Source: Pelagibius sp. (GTDB lineage: Bacteria > Pseudomonadota > Alphaproteobacteria > Kiloniellales > Kiloniellaceae). Taken from it: a DNA stretch of 64,000 nt. Each line of letters opens with the position of its first letter. Position 1 is the stretch's first letter. Both the position numbers and the translations under genes were made by a program. Below the pieces are notes generated by a model, which saw only the letters and a list, made by a program, of their open reading frames with translations, had not been told where the DNA came from and did no database searches. The DNA lies in NCBI GenBank assembly GCA_028280305.1, contig JANQMC010000030.1, positions 33,451 through 97,450 on the forward strand, in the 5' to 3' direction. Shown piece by piece: positions 36,349 to 46,141 of the stretch.

Positions 36349-37958
36349 TCAGCAACCTCCTCGGGAACCTCTGCGCCATCCTGTAACAGCTTCCAGGTAA
36401 TGCCGTCATGCAGGGCATTAAAGGAGGCATCGATCACGTTGGTCGAAACCCCGATGGTGTTCCAGCGCCTGCCTTGGGAATCCGCGCTCTCGATCATCAC
36501 CCGGGTAACCGCCCGCGTGCCGGCCTGGGGCGTCAGGATACGCACCTTGTAATCAACCAGCCGCATGTCCTGAAGTTGCGGATAGAGCGGCACCAGGGCC
36601 TTGCGCAAGGCGGTGTCCAGAGCGTTCACGGGCCCGTTGCCGTCGGCAACCTCCATCTTGGCCTTGCCCGCCACCTCCAGCGTCACCGTCGCCTCGGACT
36701 CGGTCACCAGTTCGCCGCGGGCGTTCCAGCGGCGGTCGTCCATGATGCGAAAGCGGGCCAGCGAGAAGTAGCTCGGCACCTCGCCGCGCGCGCGCCTGGC
36801 CAGCAGCTCGAAAGAGGCCTCGGCGCCGTCGTAAGCAAAGCCCTCGAATTCCCGCGTCTTTACCTCGTCGACCAGCCTGTTGATTGCGCGATCATCGCCG
36901 TCCAGGGCAATGCCGATCTCGGAGAGGCGGGCGAGGATGTTGGAACGGCCCGCCTGATCGGAGACCACGATGTGGCGTTGATTGCCGACCTTGGCGGGGT
37001 CGATGTGCTCGTAAGTGCGCGGGTCCTTGGCGACGGCGGAGACATGCAGCCCGCCCTTGTGGGCGAAGGCCGATTCGCCGACATAGGCCGCGTTGCGCTG
37101 CGGCTGCTGATTCAAACGGTCGTCCAGGAGCCGCGACACATGGGTCAACTGTTTCACCGCCGCTTCGTCCAGGCCGACATCGTAGTCCGTCTTCAGGACC
37201 AGCGAGGCGATCAGGGAAATCAGATTGGCATTGCCGCAGCGTTCGCCCAGCCCGTTGATGGTGCCCTGAACCTGGCGCGCACCGGCGCGGATCGCTGCCA
37301 GCGAGTTGGCCACCGCATTCTCAGTATCGTTGTGGCAGTGAATGCCCACATGGCTGCCCGGGATTCTTTCGCAGACCGCCGCAACGATACGCTCCAGCTC
37401 GTCCGGCAGGGTCCCGCCGTTGGTGTCGCAGAGCACCACCCAGCGCGCGCCCGCCTTGTGGGCTGCTTCGATACATTCCATCGCATATGCCGGATTGGCG
37501 CGGTAGCCGTCGAAGAAATGCTCGGCGTCGAACATCACCTCGTCCTTGCGGGTCAGGGCATGGGCCACCGAGTCCGCGATCATCGCCACGTTCTCCGAAC
37601 GCTCGATGCCCAGGGCCACATCGACGTGAAAGTCCCAGGCCTTGCCGACCATGCAGATCGCGTCCGCCGAGGAGTTCAGCAAGCCGGAGAGACCGGGGTC
37701 GTTTTCCGGGCTGCGGCCCGGCCGCCGGGTCATGCCGAAGGCCACGAAGCGGCTGTTCTCGAAACCCGGCGGTTCGGCGAAAAAGGCGTCGTCGGTCGGG
37801 TTGGCGCCGGGCCAGCCGCCCTCGACGTAGTCCACCCCCAGGCGGTCGAGCGCCGAGGCGATGGCCAGCTTGTCCGATACCGAAAAATCGACGCCCTGGC
37901 TCTGCGCCCCGTCACGCAGAGTGGAATCGAAGAGATAGACCCGCTTGTCCTCGGCCAT
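36345..37958 (-). CDS. cimA: Citramalate synthase
   Basis: 537 residues. Condenses pyruvate and acetyl-CoA to (R)-citramalate, the first step of the pyruvate route to isoleucine. The DRE-TIM metallolyase core has LFDSTLRDGAQSQG near the start and the metal-binding HCHNDTENAVANS (~225-237); QGTINGLGERCGNAN (~246-260) is the conserved loop. The C-terminal LeuA-like regulatory domain (~385-525) is present, so feedback control by isoleucine is expected. Citramalate synthase is favoured over isopropylmalate synthase by overall resemblance. Confidence 0.9.
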   Translation of the reverse strand: MAEDKRVYLFDSTLRDGAQSQGVDFSVSDKLAIASALDRLGVDYVEGGWPGANPTDDAFFAEPPGFENSRFVAFGMTRRPGRSPENDPGLSGLLNSSADAICMVGKAWDFHVDVALGIERSENVAMIADSVAHALTRKDEVMFDAEHFFDGYRANPAYAMECIEAAHKAGARWVVLCDTNGGTLPDELERIVAAVCERIPGSHVGIHCHNDTENAVANSLAAIRAGARQVQGTINGLGERCGNANLISLIASLVLKTDYDVGLDEAAVKQLTHVSRLLDDRLNQQPQRNAAYVGESAFAHKGGLHVSAVAKDPRTYEHIDPAKVGNQRHIVVSDQAGRSNILARLSEIGIALDGDDRAINRLVDEVKTREFEGFAYDGAEASFELLARRARGEVPSYFSLARFRIMDDRRWNARGELVTESEATVTLEVAGKAKMEVADGNGPVNALDTALRKALVPLYPQLQDMRLVDYKVRILTPQAGTRAVTRVMIESADSQGRRWNTIGVSTNVIDASFNALHDGITWKLLQDGAEVPEEVAE

Positions 37959-38084
37959 GCCGCTTTCCCGCCCGTTGGAGGGCGCTATTCACCACAGGCA
38001 GGACGTTACGTCAACTTGGGGCCCCTGAAATGCCAGCCATGGCGGCCTCTACCGCCACATCCTGACAACCCTGGTGGGCAGGGT

Positions 38085-39044
38085 TCAGGACGCGACGCCG
38101 TCCTCCGCCTCGGCGCCGTCGCGGGCCGTCTCGCGGGCGAAACTGCGGCCCTCAGCCACCAGCCAGTCACGGAAGGCGGCAACCTTGGGCTTGCGGGCGG
38201 CGGCCTTTGTGGTCAGCACGAAATAGGCCATGGAGCCCTCGATCGAGCGGTCGAACAGCCGCACCAGCCGCCCTGCCCGCAGGTCGTCGTCGGCCAGGGT
38301 CGCCCAGGTCAGCGCCACGCCCTGACCGTGGATCGCCGCCTGAATCAGCATGTAGCTGTTGGGAAAGCTGGGCCCCTGGCCGGGATCGACCCCCGGCACG
38401 CCGAGAATGCCGAGCCAGACTTCCCAGTTCGCCATGGAGTTCACCTCCATCCGGGTGGACTCGCTGTGCAGCAGGGTATGGTTCTCGAGATCCGAGGGCC
38501 GGCGCAGCGGCAGGCCCTTGGTCAGCAGGTCCGGGCTGCAGACGGCAAAAACCGTCTCGTGCATGATCACCGTGGCGTCAAGACCGGGAAACGGCCCCTG
38601 GCCGAAGCGGATCGCCATATCGATGGTGCCGGCCTCCGCCTCCACGTCGATGCGCAGGCCGCTGGGCTTGATCCGGACGTCGATGTCAGGATGCAGGGCA
38701 TGGAAGCGCCCGAGCCTGGGGATCAGCCACTTCACCGCCAGGGAGGGACTGGCCGAGACTGTCAGGATGCCGCCGTCGCCGGGCTGCTGAAGCTCTTCGA
38801 CCTTGTCGAAAAGGCGGCGAAAAACGCTGTGGGCGGTCTCCGCCAGCGCCTCGCCCTTCTCGGTCAGGCTGAGGCCGCGGGCGCCTCTGTGGAACAGCGC
38901 AAAACCCAGATTGGCCTCCAACTGCTTGATCTGCTGGCTGACCGCCCCCTGGGTCACATGAAGTTCTGCCGCCGCCTTGGTGAAACTGAGGTGGCGGGCG
39001 GCGACTTCAAAGGTACGCAGGGCGGCCAGCGGCGGCGGCGCCAT
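38085..39044 (-). CDS. LysR family regulator, GcvA type
   Basis: 319 residues. N-terminal winged HTH (~1-60: FTKAAAELHVTQGAVSQQIK) and a substrate-binding domain (~92-300). The PPPLAALRTFEVAARHLSFT start and LTVSASPSLAVKWLIPRL are characteristic of the GcvA-like branch. It is divergent from a DUF1127 gene with 152 nt between; an ACAA-N7-TTGT dyad at 39095-39109 could be its site. The target is unproven, but LysR regulators often control the divergent gene. Confidence 0.92.
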   Translation of the reverse strand: MAPPPLAALRTFEVAARHLSFTKAAAELHVTQGAVSQQIKQLEANLGFALFHRGARGLSLTEKGEALAETAHSVFRRLFDKVEELQQPGDGGILTVSASPSLAVKWLIPRLGRFHALHPDIDVRIKPSGLRIDVEAEAGTIDMAIRFGQGPFPGLDATVIMHETVFAVCSPDLLTKGLPLRRPSDLENHTLLHSESTRMEVNSMANWEVWLGILGVPGVDPGQGPSFPNSYMLIQAAIHGQGVALTWATLADDDLRAGRLVRLFDRSIEGSMAYFVLTTKAAARKPKVAAFRDWLVAEGRSFARETARDGAEAEDGVAS

Positions 39045-39196
39045 TGGCTTCTCCGGGATTAGTGTTTCATTAGGTCAGCTTATCCAACCCATTAACAATC
39101 GTCGTTTGTGAATTCTTATCGATTACCCGATATTTCTGGGCAGAAGAGAATTGTGCTGTCAAGCCTCCCAGCCACCCAAGCCAATCAGGTGTTCTA

Positions 39197-39478
39197 ATGA
39201 CGACCCTTTCGAAAGGGGCCCAGCCCGGGGCCCCCGCAAGCATCCCCTACCTGCCGGGCCGTTCACCCTACAGCCAAGCCGACCTCGGGCGGCCGGATGT
39301 CCGCTGGCGCCATGGCCGCGGGCTGCTGCTTCAGGCCCTGATCAGCGGATTTTTCATGCTGGCCAGGCCGCTGATTGCCTGGCAGCGGCGGGTTCAGGAC
39401 AATGACCGGCTGCGCGACATGCCGGACTACCTGCTGCGTGACATCGGGCTGGACCGGAGTCACCTGGACATCGACTGA
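39197..39478 (+). CDS. DUF1127 family small protein
   Basis: 93 residues. A Pro/Gly-rich N-terminal half precedes the DUF1127 segment (~58-93): a WQRRVQDNDRLRDMPDYLL core, then RDIGLDRSHL. Short proteins with this Arg-rich end bind RNA or affect phosphate/carbon metabolism in some alphaproteobacteria. The upstream LysR gene is divergent. A strong terminator follows at 39566. Confidence 0.85.
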   Translation: MTTLSKGAQPGAPASIPYLPGRSPYSQADLGRPDVRWRHGRGLLLQALISGFFMLARPLIAWQRRVQDNDRLRDMPDYLLRDIGLDRSHLDID

Positions 39479-39565
39479 AGTCCGCCCGAACCGAAACCCA
39501 CAAGCCCGGGACCGCTGATCCTCTCAGCATTCCCACCTTGTCAACGTTCTTACCCTGCAAACTGC

Positions 39566-39613
39566 GGCGGCGGGCCGTTCCCCCCGAATACCGGCCCGCC
39601 GCCGAATTTTTTC
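39566..39613 (+). terminator. Terminator after DUF1127 gene
   Basis: GGCGGCGGGCCG (39566-39577) and CGGCCCGCCGCC (39592-39603) form a 12-bp perfect stem with a C-rich loop, followed by GAATTTTTTCTC. A strong intrinsic terminator. Confidence 0.92.
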
Positions 39614-39635
39614 TCCCGAACACGAAGCCGGCAGG

Positions 39636-40214
39636 TCAGTCTTCATCCTTGAAGGGATCCGGGTCGCCGGGATCTCTCAGCTTGGCGATTTCCGCAGCCA
39701 CCCTTGGGGCATCGGCAATGCCGAAGAATCCCTCGATCTGATAGCTGCCGCCGGCCGAGCGCCGCCACCAGCCCAGCTTACGCTCCAGAAAGATCACGTT
39801 GCCCCGCCCGCCCTCGTCAGCCATGGCACGCGGCTCGTCGAGTTCCGCCGGCGCAAAGGAGCGTTCAAGGCGGAACGGCCAGAAAGACAGGATCATCACC
39901 CGCCGGTCGGTAACGGCATAGACCATGCTGCGGGCCGCATGCCGGGCAATGTTCGGCGCCACGACCAGCACGACGCAGTAGAGGCCGGCGGCGGCCAGGA
40001 AACCGAACAGCAGGGCGTTTTCGGTGCTCGACCGCCAGTCCGGCACATAGCCGTACCAATGCAGCCCCGCGATCACCGCCAGCCCCAGCACCCCGCGGAT
40101 CACCTGCGGAAACTTGGTGCGGGCATAGGCATGGAGCCCCGGCCGGTCAGCCCAGATCAGCGTCTCGCCCGGCGCCAGCGCCTGGCGTGCGGTCTCAAGC
40201 GGGTCACCCGACAT
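39636..40214 (-). CDS. Membrane protein with PH-like domain, unknown
   Basis: 192 residues. LAPGETLIWADRPGLHAYA at the start is followed by two membrane helices (~40-57 and 68-86) and a soluble part (~95-180) with YAVTDRRVMIL, the recurring motif of bacterial PH-like (bPH) membrane proteins. Function unknown. 26 nt after the uspA-type gene on the same strand. Confidence 0.7.
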   Translation of the reverse strand: MSGDPLETARQALAPGETLIWADRPGLHAYARTKFPQVIRGVLGLAVIAGLHWYGYVPDWRSSTENALLFGFLAAAGLYCVVLVVAPNIARHAARSMVYAVTDRRVMILSFWPFRLERSFAPAELDEPRAMADEGGRGNVIFLERKLGWWRRSAGGSYQIEGFFGIADAPRVAAEIAKLRDPGDPDPFKDED

Positions 40215-40240
40215 GGTGAAGCCGATCGGCAGCCAGGACC

Positions 40241-40669
40241 CTAGTCATGCGCCACCAAGACCGGCACCTTGGCGAGGTGCAGGACCTTGCGGGAGACCGA
40301 ACCCAGCAGCAGTTCGGCGTACTCGCCGAGGCCACGGCGGCCGACGACGATCAGATCGGCACCGGCCCGGCCCGCCTCCTCAAGGACTTCGTCCGCGGGA
40401 TCGCCATGGCCGACGCGGCGCTCCACCGTCACGCCCGCCGGCACTTCGGCCAGAACCTGGGCTGAGGAGAGGATGCGGTCGAAAACCTCGGCGCGGCTGA
40501 GGTCCTCGGCATTGGCGAGATCGGCCAGAGGCCCCTTGAGCGGGCGGTGGCCGTCGACCGCCATCAAAATCAGGGTCGCCCCGTAGGTCTTGGCCAGGTC
40601 GCCGGCGCAGCGGACCGCCTTGCCGGCATGGCCGGAGCCATCGACCGCAACCAGAATGGTCTTGAACAT
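40241..40669 (-). CDS. Universal stress protein (UspA family)
   Basis: 142 residues from the ATG at 40669 with a strong AAGGAG site; the longer open frame is not family-like. ILVAVDGSGHAGKA (start) and the ATP-binding G-2x-G-9x-GS/T pattern in VVGRRGLGEYAELLLGSVS (~110-128) are present. It belongs to the ATP-binding class. Cytoplasmic. Confidence 0.92.
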   Translation of the reverse strand: MFKTILVAVDGSGHAGKAVRCAGDLAKTYGATLILMAVDGHRPLKGPLADLANAEDLSRAEVFDRILSSAQVLAEVPAGVTVERRVGHGDPADEVLEEAGRAGADLIVVGRRGLGEYAELLLGSVSRKVLHLAKVPVLVAHD

Positions 40670-40867
40670 CGCCCTTTCTCCTTCCCCTTTCGAAATCCTG
40701 CTTTGCGGTTTCGCGCCTTTCGGCGGCGCACAGCTTAGCCGCCCCGGTCTGCACGTCCAACGGCCATGCCCCCGGTAAAGCAAAAAAGCGCCACAAAATG
40801 GCCGCATCGGGCGATGAACCTCCAGCGTCAAGCGAACGACTTATGGAAAGCCTGGAAGTAGGGAAAC

Positions 40868-41527
40868 ATGATCAAGAAAGCCTCTTCGGCCCTTCTGCTC
40901 GCCCTTGCCATCGCCTTGGCGCTGCCGAAGACCGGCGACGCGGAAACCGCCGCGCCTGTCAGCCTCGGCTTCGCCGAACGGCTCAACGATGCCGCATTGG
41001 CGCGCGCAGAGGCCTTCGTGCTTTACGACCCCGCCTATGTGCGGATTGCCTATCCCGGCGGCGACGTCGCCGAGAATCGCGGTGTCTGTTCCGATGTTGT
41101 GATCCGGGCCTATCGCGCGCTCGGCGTCGATCTGCAAAAGCTGGTGCACGAGGACATGCGCGCGAACTTTGCCGCCTACCCCAAACATTGGGGCCTGACG
41201 CGGCCGGACAGCAACATCGACCACCGCCGCGTGCCGAACCTGGAAACCTTCCTGCGGCGCCAGGGGGCGGCCCTGCCCCCGAGCGACGATCCCGCGGATT
41301 ACAAGCCGGGTGATGTCGTGGCCTGGAACCTGCGCGGCCCCGGCGGTTTCCTGCCGCACATCGGCATCGTCACAGACCGGATCGCGCCTTCCGGCCTTCC
41401 CAGGATCGTTCACAACATCGGCGCGGGGCCGCAGCTTGAAGACGTGCTGTTTTCCTGGCCCATGACCGGCCATTACCGCTATCTGCCGGATGGTGTTGCG
41501 GAACCCGCCGCGGAAAGAGCGCCTTAA
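40868..41527 (+). CDS. Exported DUF1287 family protein
   Basis: 219 residues with a signal peptide (to ~25). Typical blocks are IAYPGGDVAENRGVCSDVVI (~58-77), NIDHRRVPNLETF and HIGIVTD, the last with VHNIGAG. The invariant Cys73 (GVCSDV) and His (PHIGIV) suggest an NlpC/P60-like peptidase-type site; activity is unproven for this family. It is periplasmic by inference. Confidence 0.85.
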   Translation: MIKKASSALLLALAIALALPKTGDAETAAPVSLGFAERLNDAALARAEAFVLYDPAYVRIAYPGGDVAENRGVCSDVVIRAYRALGVDLQKLVHEDMRANFAAYPKHWGLTRPDSNIDHRRVPNLETFLRRQGAALPPSDDPADYKPGDVVAWNLRGPGGFLPHIGIVTDRIAPSGLPRIVHNIGAGPQLEDVLFSWPMTGHYRYLPDGVAEPAAERAP

Positions 41528-41583
41528 TCGCTGAACCGGGGCGCTGACGACGACGACACAGAGGTCACAATAAGGGGGTCCCC

Positions 41584-42315
41584 ATGCCGAACAACATTTT
41601 CATCCTCGCCACTGGGCTCTGCCTGGCCATCGGCATTGCCGTGAGCGGCTGGTTCGTCGGCGAGGGCTTTTTGGAGGGCCGCAAGGCCGACCGCTATGTC
41701 ACGGTAAAAGGTGTCGCCGAGCAGGAAGCCAAGGCCGATCTCGCAATCTGGGCGCTGCGCTTTGTCGCCACCGGCGACGACCTGACAGCCGTGCAGCAGA
41801 AGATCGCCGCGGACAGTGCGGCGGTGCGGGACTTCCTGATCAACAGCGACTTCAAAGCCGAAGAGATCGAGAACCGGGATCTTCAGGTTGTCGACCGCCT
41901 GGCACAGCAATATCGCCAGGGCGAGGTCGACAGCCGCTTCATCATCGCCCAGACCGTCGCTCTGCGGACAGCCGATGTGGACCGGGTTGCGGACACCTTC
42001 AAGCGCATCGGCGAACTGGTCGCCACCGGGCTGGTCCTTTCCGACGAAAACCAATGGGCCGCGGGACCGACGTACATCTTCACCGGCCTTAATGACCTGA
42101 AACCGGCGATGATCGCCGAGGCGACCAAGAATGCCCGCGCCGGCGCCGAACAGTTTGCCGCCGATTCCGGCAGCACTGTCGGCGGTATCCGCCGCGCCAA
42201 TCAGGGTGTTTTCGTGATCCGGCCGCGCGACCAGATCCCCGGCGCCAACGAGGCCAAACAGATCTACAAGACGGTCCGGGTGGTCTCCACAATCGAGTTC
42301 AGCCTTCAGGACTAA
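41584..42315 (+). CDS. SIMPL (DUF541) domain protein
   Basis: 243 residues. An N-terminal hydrophobic segment (~5-27) anchors or exports it. The SIMPL domain (~35-243) begins RYVTVKGVAEQEAKADLA and ends KTVRVVSTIEFSL, as usual. Relatives are periplasmic or outer-membrane linked and tied to oxidative stress. AGGGGG site before the ATG. The 56-nt gap to the DUF1287 gene suggests co-transcription. Confidence 0.88.
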   Translation: MPNNIFILATGLCLAIGIAVSGWFVGEGFLEGRKADRYVTVKGVAEQEAKADLAIWALRFVATGDDLTAVQQKIAADSAAVRDFLINSDFKAEEIENRDLQVVDRLAQQYRQGEVDSRFIIAQTVALRTADVDRVADTFKRIGELVATGLVLSDENQWAAGPTYIFTGLNDLKPAMIAEATKNARAGAEQFAADSGSTVGGIRRANQGVFVIRPRDQIPGANEAKQIYKTVRVVSTIEFSLQD

Positions 42316-42321
42316 GGCGGC

Positions 42322-42681
42322 TCAGTCCACGAAGGCCCAGGTGTCTGCACCGTCGAAGTGACGGATGCGCAGATCGGCGATATCGGCTGGCTCTGCCATG
42401 GCGCAGTTCACCGCCATGCGGGCCTCCGGCCCCGGGGTGAGGTTTTCCCAGTGGGTCGTGCAGCCGCAGGTCTTGCAGCTATGAAAGGCGAGCAGTTTAT
42501 CGCCCCAGATGTAGCGGATTGTCGCACCTTCACTGAAATTCAGCGTGATACGCCCGGTCTCGGCATAAGCCCAAAGCGCACCGGCGCGCCGGCAAAATGA
42601 GCAGTTGCAGCGGTTCAGCCAATCCGGCCGGTCCGGATAGACGAAGCTGACCGCACCGCAGTGGCAGGCTCCTCGAATCAT
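42322..42681 (-). CDS. GFA family zinc-binding protein
   Basis: 119 residues from the ATG at 42681. Zinc ligands are readable: C6, C8 (ACHCG), C25, C27, C30 (CNCSFC) and C69, C72, C74 (CKTCGC), the two-site pattern of the glutathione-dependent formaldehyde-activating family. The family name does not prove the reaction; many members have other or unknown roles. The stop lies 6 nt from the SIMPL stop (convergent). Confidence 0.9.
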   Translation of the reverse strand: MIRGACHCGAVSFVYPDRPDWLNRCNCSFCRRAGALWAYAETGRITLNFSEGATIRYIWGDKLLAFHSCKTCGCTTHWENLTPGPEARMAVNCAMAEPADIADLRIRHFDGADTWAFVD

Positions 42682-42859
42682 GACGATCTCCGTTTCGCCT
42701 GATTTTCGCTGATTGCCAGCAATATCCAAGATCGCCGCGCGACTCCAGGGTTAACGGTGCATTTTGGTTAATCAGATTGCGGCTTTTCCTGTGGAAAAAC
42801 CGGGTCAAGGCGCGTAAAACCGGCGGTCCGAGAGTTTCTGAGGAATGAAGAGGTCCGCC

Positions 42860-44266
42860 ATGGCCACGACCTGGACGCCTGAGTCCTGGCGCAACAAGCC
42901 GATCCGGCAGGTTCCGGATTATGCCGATAAGGCCGCGCTGGAGCGCGTCGAGCAGCAGCTTGCCGCCTACCCGCCGCTGGTTTTTGCCGGGGAAGCGCGG
43001 CGCCTGCGCCAACAACTCGGCGAAGTGGCCGAAGGCCGTGCCTTTCTTCTCCAGGGTGGCGACTGCGCGGAAAGCTTCGCCGAGTTCCATCCCAACAACA
43101 TCCGCGACACCTTCCGCGTCATGCTGCAGATGGCTGTGGTGCTGACCTTCGGTGCCGGCTGCCCGATCGTGAAGGTCGGCCGCCTCGCCGGCCAGTTCGC
43201 CAAGCCGCGTTCCGCCCCGACCGAGGTGATCGACGGTGTCGAGCTGCCGAGCTATCGCGGCGACATCATCAACGGCATCGATTTCGACGCAGACGAGCGG
43301 GTCCCCGATCCGGAGCGCCTGGTGCGCGCCTACAACCAGGCGGCGGCGACCCTCAACCTGCTGCGCGCCTTCGCCCAGGGCGGTTTCGCCGACCTGCACA
43401 AGGTGCATCAGTGGAACCTGGAGTTCGTTTCCGACGGCGCACCGGCCCAGCGTTATGAGGAACTGGCCGGCCGCATCGACGAGGCCCTCGCCTTCATGCG
43501 CGCCTGCGGCATCGCGCCGGAGACCGTGCCGAAACTGCGCGAAACCGATTTCTACACCAGCCACGAGGCCCTACTGCTGTGGTACGAACAGGCATTGACC
43601 CGGGTCGATAGCCTGACCGGCCAGTGGTACGACTGTTCGGCCCACATGGTCTGGATCGGCGACCGCACCCGGCATCCGGACGAAGCCCATGTCGAGTTCA
43701 TGCGCGGCATCCAGAACCCCATCGGCATGAAGTGCGGCCCGACGACGGACCCGGACGAATTGATCCGCCTGATCGATACCCTGAACCCGGAGAACGAGGC
43801 CGGACGCCTGACCCTGATCGCCCGTATGGGCCATGACAAGGTCGGCGACCATCTGCCGGCCCTGATCCGCGCCGTCCAGCGCGAAGGCAAGCAGGTCGTC
43901 TGGTCCTGCGATCCCATGCACGGCAACACGGTCAAATCCTCCAGCGGCTACAAGACCCGGCCCTTCGACCGCATCCTGGCGGAGGTGAAGAACTTCTTCG
44001 CCGTGCATCGGGCCGAGGGCAGCTACGCCGGCGGTGTCCATTTCGAGATGACCGGCCAGGACGTGACCGAGTGCATCGGTGGCGCCCAGGCGATCAGCGA
44101 CGAGCGCCTCGGCGACCGCTATCACACGCATTGCGATCCGCGCCTCAACGCCAAGCAGTCGCTGGAACTGGCCTTCCTGATCTCGGAAGCCCTGAAGGAC
44201 GAACGTGTCGCCCGCCAAAACGGGAACGGCCGCAGCGGCGGCGACAAGGTAGCGGCGATTTTCTAG
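42860..44266 (+). CDS. Class II DAHP synthase
   Basis: First step of the shikimate pathway, condensing erythrose 4-phosphate with phosphoenolpyruvate. 468 residues from ATG 42860 ([10 protein letters not shown]); an ATG 15 nt upstream is possible. Class II hallmarks are [16 protein letters not shown] (~73-88), [30 protein letters not shown] and [18 protein letters not shown]. This plant/mycobacterial type is commonly the only DAHP synthase in alphaproteobacteria. Stand-alone. Confidence 0.96.
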   Translation: MATTWTPESWRNKPIRQVPDYADKAALERVEQQLAAYPPLVFAGEARRLRQQLGEVAEGRAFLLQGGDCAESFAEFHPNNIRDTFRVMLQMAVVLTFGAGCPIVKVGRLAGQFAKPRSAPTEVIDGVELPSYRGDIINGIDFDADERVPDPERLVRAYNQAAATLNLLRAFAQGGFADLHKVHQWNLEFVSDGAPAQRYEELAGRIDEALAFMRACGIAPETVPKLRETDFYTSHEALLLWYEQALTRVDSLTGQWYDCSAHMVWIGDRTRHPDEAHVEFMRGIQNPIGMKCGPTTDPDELIRLIDTLNPENEAGRLTLIARMGHDKVGDHLPALIRAVQREGKQVVWSCDPMHGNTVKSSSGYKTRPFDRILAEVKNFFAVHRAEGSYAGGVHFEMTGQDVTECIGGAQAISDERLGDRYHTHCDPRLNAKQSLELAFLISEALKDERVARQNGNGRSGGDKVAAIF

Positions 44267-44403
44267 GGTTTTCGGGCCTTCCCGATACCTTTTGGCCTGC
44301 TTCGCGTCAGGCGCATGGCAGCCCGCAGTTCAGGGGTGCTGGCCCTGGCCAGCCCGCTGGGCTAGGCTTTCCAGGACAAGCAATCGCTTGAGGGAGTTGG
44401 GTA

Positions 44404-45579
44404 ATGCCGGAAGGTCCCAGCCGCAACAGTATTCCTGATTCGCCGACCCGGATCGATCGCTGGCCGATGGATGAGGCCGACATCGCCGCCTGGACCGACG
44501 TCTATTTCAAACGCACCCGCAAGGCGGTGGAGCGGTTCGGCGACATCACCGTCACCTACGCCGTCTTCATGCGCCGTCCGGTCATCTCGGCGCCGCGCTT
44601 GGCGATCGACTGGCTGCACCAGATCGCCGAGCGCCGAAACACCCGTTTCGAGATCGACCTGCGCTACCCCGAGGGCAAGTGGGTCGGCGCCGGCGAACCG
44701 CTGTTCTACGTAACCGGCCATATGCTGCACCTGGCCGACCTGGAAACCCTGCTGCTGCAAAAGCTGGGGCCGACCTGCGTCGCCGCCTACAACGCCTATA
44801 CCATGTGCGCGGAGCTGCCCAAGGCGGCATTCCTGGCGATGGACGCGCGGCACTGCGCCGGGGCGGAGATGGCCGAGGCGATGGCCTATGCCGCCTCGGT
44901 TGGCTCGGAGCGGGCCCGCCGCAAGGCCGGCGCCGTAGGCTTCATCGGCAATGCGACAGACGCGACCGCCCACTATTTCGGCCAGGACTGCGGCATGGGC
45001 ACCATGCCCCATGCCTTCATCGGCTATGCCGGCAGCACACTGCGGGCTGCGGAGATGTACGACGAGACCTTTCCCGACGAACCGATGACGGTGCTGGTCG
45101 ACTACTTCGCGCGGGAGGTGACCGACGCCCTCACCTGTTGCCGCCGCTTTCCCGGACGCGCCGCAGATGGCAGCCTCGCGATCCGCATCGACACGCCGGG
45201 CGGCCGCTTCATCGAGGGGCTCGACCCGCCCGGATCCTACGCCGTGGTCGAACGCAACGTCCCCGGCGTGCTGCGCGGCTACCGTACCGATGACGAACTG
45301 CGCTATCTGGTCGGCGCGGGTGTCTCCGCCGCAGCCATCTGGCGTATGCGGGAGAGCCTGGACAACGAGGGCTTCGACAAGGTGAAGATCGTCGCCTCCT
45401 CCGGCTTCAGCCCCGCCAAATGCCGCCTGATGGCCGAGGCCAAGGCGCCGGTCGACGTGATCGGCACCGGCTCCTACTTGCCCGGCAAGTGGTCGGAGAC
45501 CTACGCCACGGCAGATATCGTCGAGTACGACGGTGTTTCGCGGGTGAAGGTCGGCCGCGAGTTCCTGTTGCGAAAATAG
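44404..45579 (+). CDS. pncB: Nicotinate phosphoribosyltransferase
   Basis: 391 residues. Converts nicotinate and PRPP to nicotinate mononucleotide in NAD salvage. The EIDLRYPEGKWVGAGEPLFY segment, MPHAFIGYAGST (~200-211) and late GTGSYLPGK are typical. The phosphorylated-His region is likely ATAHYFG (~180). It is shorter than E. coli PncB and of the alphaproteobacterial type. sufE and nadE follow on the same strand. Confidence 0.88.
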   Translation: MPEGPSRNSIPDSPTRIDRWPMDEADIAAWTDVYFKRTRKAVERFGDITVTYAVFMRRPVISAPRLAIDWLHQIAERRNTRFEIDLRYPEGKWVGAGEPLFYVTGHMLHLADLETLLLQKLGPTCVAAYNAYTMCAELPKAAFLAMDARHCAGAEMAEAMAYAASVGSERARRKAGAVGFIGNATDATAHYFGQDCGMGTMPHAFIGYAGSTLRAAEMYDETFPDEPMTVLVDYFAREVTDALTCCRRFPGRAADGSLAIRIDTPGGRFIEGLDPPGSYAVVERNVPGVLRGYRTDDELRYLVGAGVSAAAIWRMRESLDNEGFDKVKIVASSGFSPAKCRLMAEAKAPVDVIGTGSYLPGKWSETYATADIVEYDGVSRVKVGREFLLRK

Positions 45580-45658
45580 GCCGCCTCACCCATAAACCGC
45601 CCGTAACGGCAAGCTTCGCCGGGCAAGGTCCGATCCGCCAACATCTTACAGAAGAACC

Positions 45659-46132
45659 ATGCAAGACAGCCGCATCGCCGAAGTGATCGACAACTTCTCC
45701 TTCCTGGATGATTGGGACGAGCGTTTCCGTTACCTCATCGACCTCGGGCGCAAGCTGCCCCCCATGGACGAGGCCCTGAAGACCGAGGAGACCAAGGTCC
45801 GCGGCTGCACCAGCCAGGTCTGGATCATCGACGAAGTGCTATCTGGAACGCCGCCACGGCTGCAGTTCCGCGCCGACAGCGACGCCCACATCGTCAAGGG
45901 ACTGATCGCCGTTCTGCTGTCGATCTACGACAACCGGAGCCCGGAGGAGATCCTGGCCGTCGACATCAAGAACGCCATCGGCGAACTGGGATTGGCCGAA
46001 CACCTCAGCCCCAACCGGGCCAACGGCCTGTTTTCCATGGTCGAACGCATTCGCCAGCTTGCCCTGCAAGAGGTTGGGCCGGAAAGCGGTCAGAGTCCGG
46101 GGGACCTTGTCGCTGAGGCGTCGCGGGAGTAA
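45659..46132 (+). CDS. sufE: SufE sulfur acceptor
   Basis: 157 residues. The active-site cysteine is C50 in KVRGCTSQVW, which takes persulfide from the SufS desulfurase. Family end segments (EELGLAEHLSPNRANGL-like, ~108-124) are present. It normally lies in or near a suf operon; here it is between the two NAD-salvage genes, 79 nt after pncB and 9 nt before nadE. Confidence 0.94.
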   Translation: MQDSRIAEVIDNFSFLDDWDERFRYLIDLGRKLPPMDEALKTEETKVRGCTSQVWIIDEVLSGTPPRLQFRADSDAHIVKGLIAVLLSIYDNRSPEEILAVDIKNAIGELGLAEHLSPNRANGLFSMVERIRQLALQEVGPESGQSPGDLVAEASRE

Positions 46133-46141
46133 GTATCGCTT

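Noticed and set aside
36408..39062. 884-codon plus-strand frame opposite cimA and the LysR gene
   Set aside because: Spans two clear minus-strand genes and their gap; composition is that of an antisense shadow.
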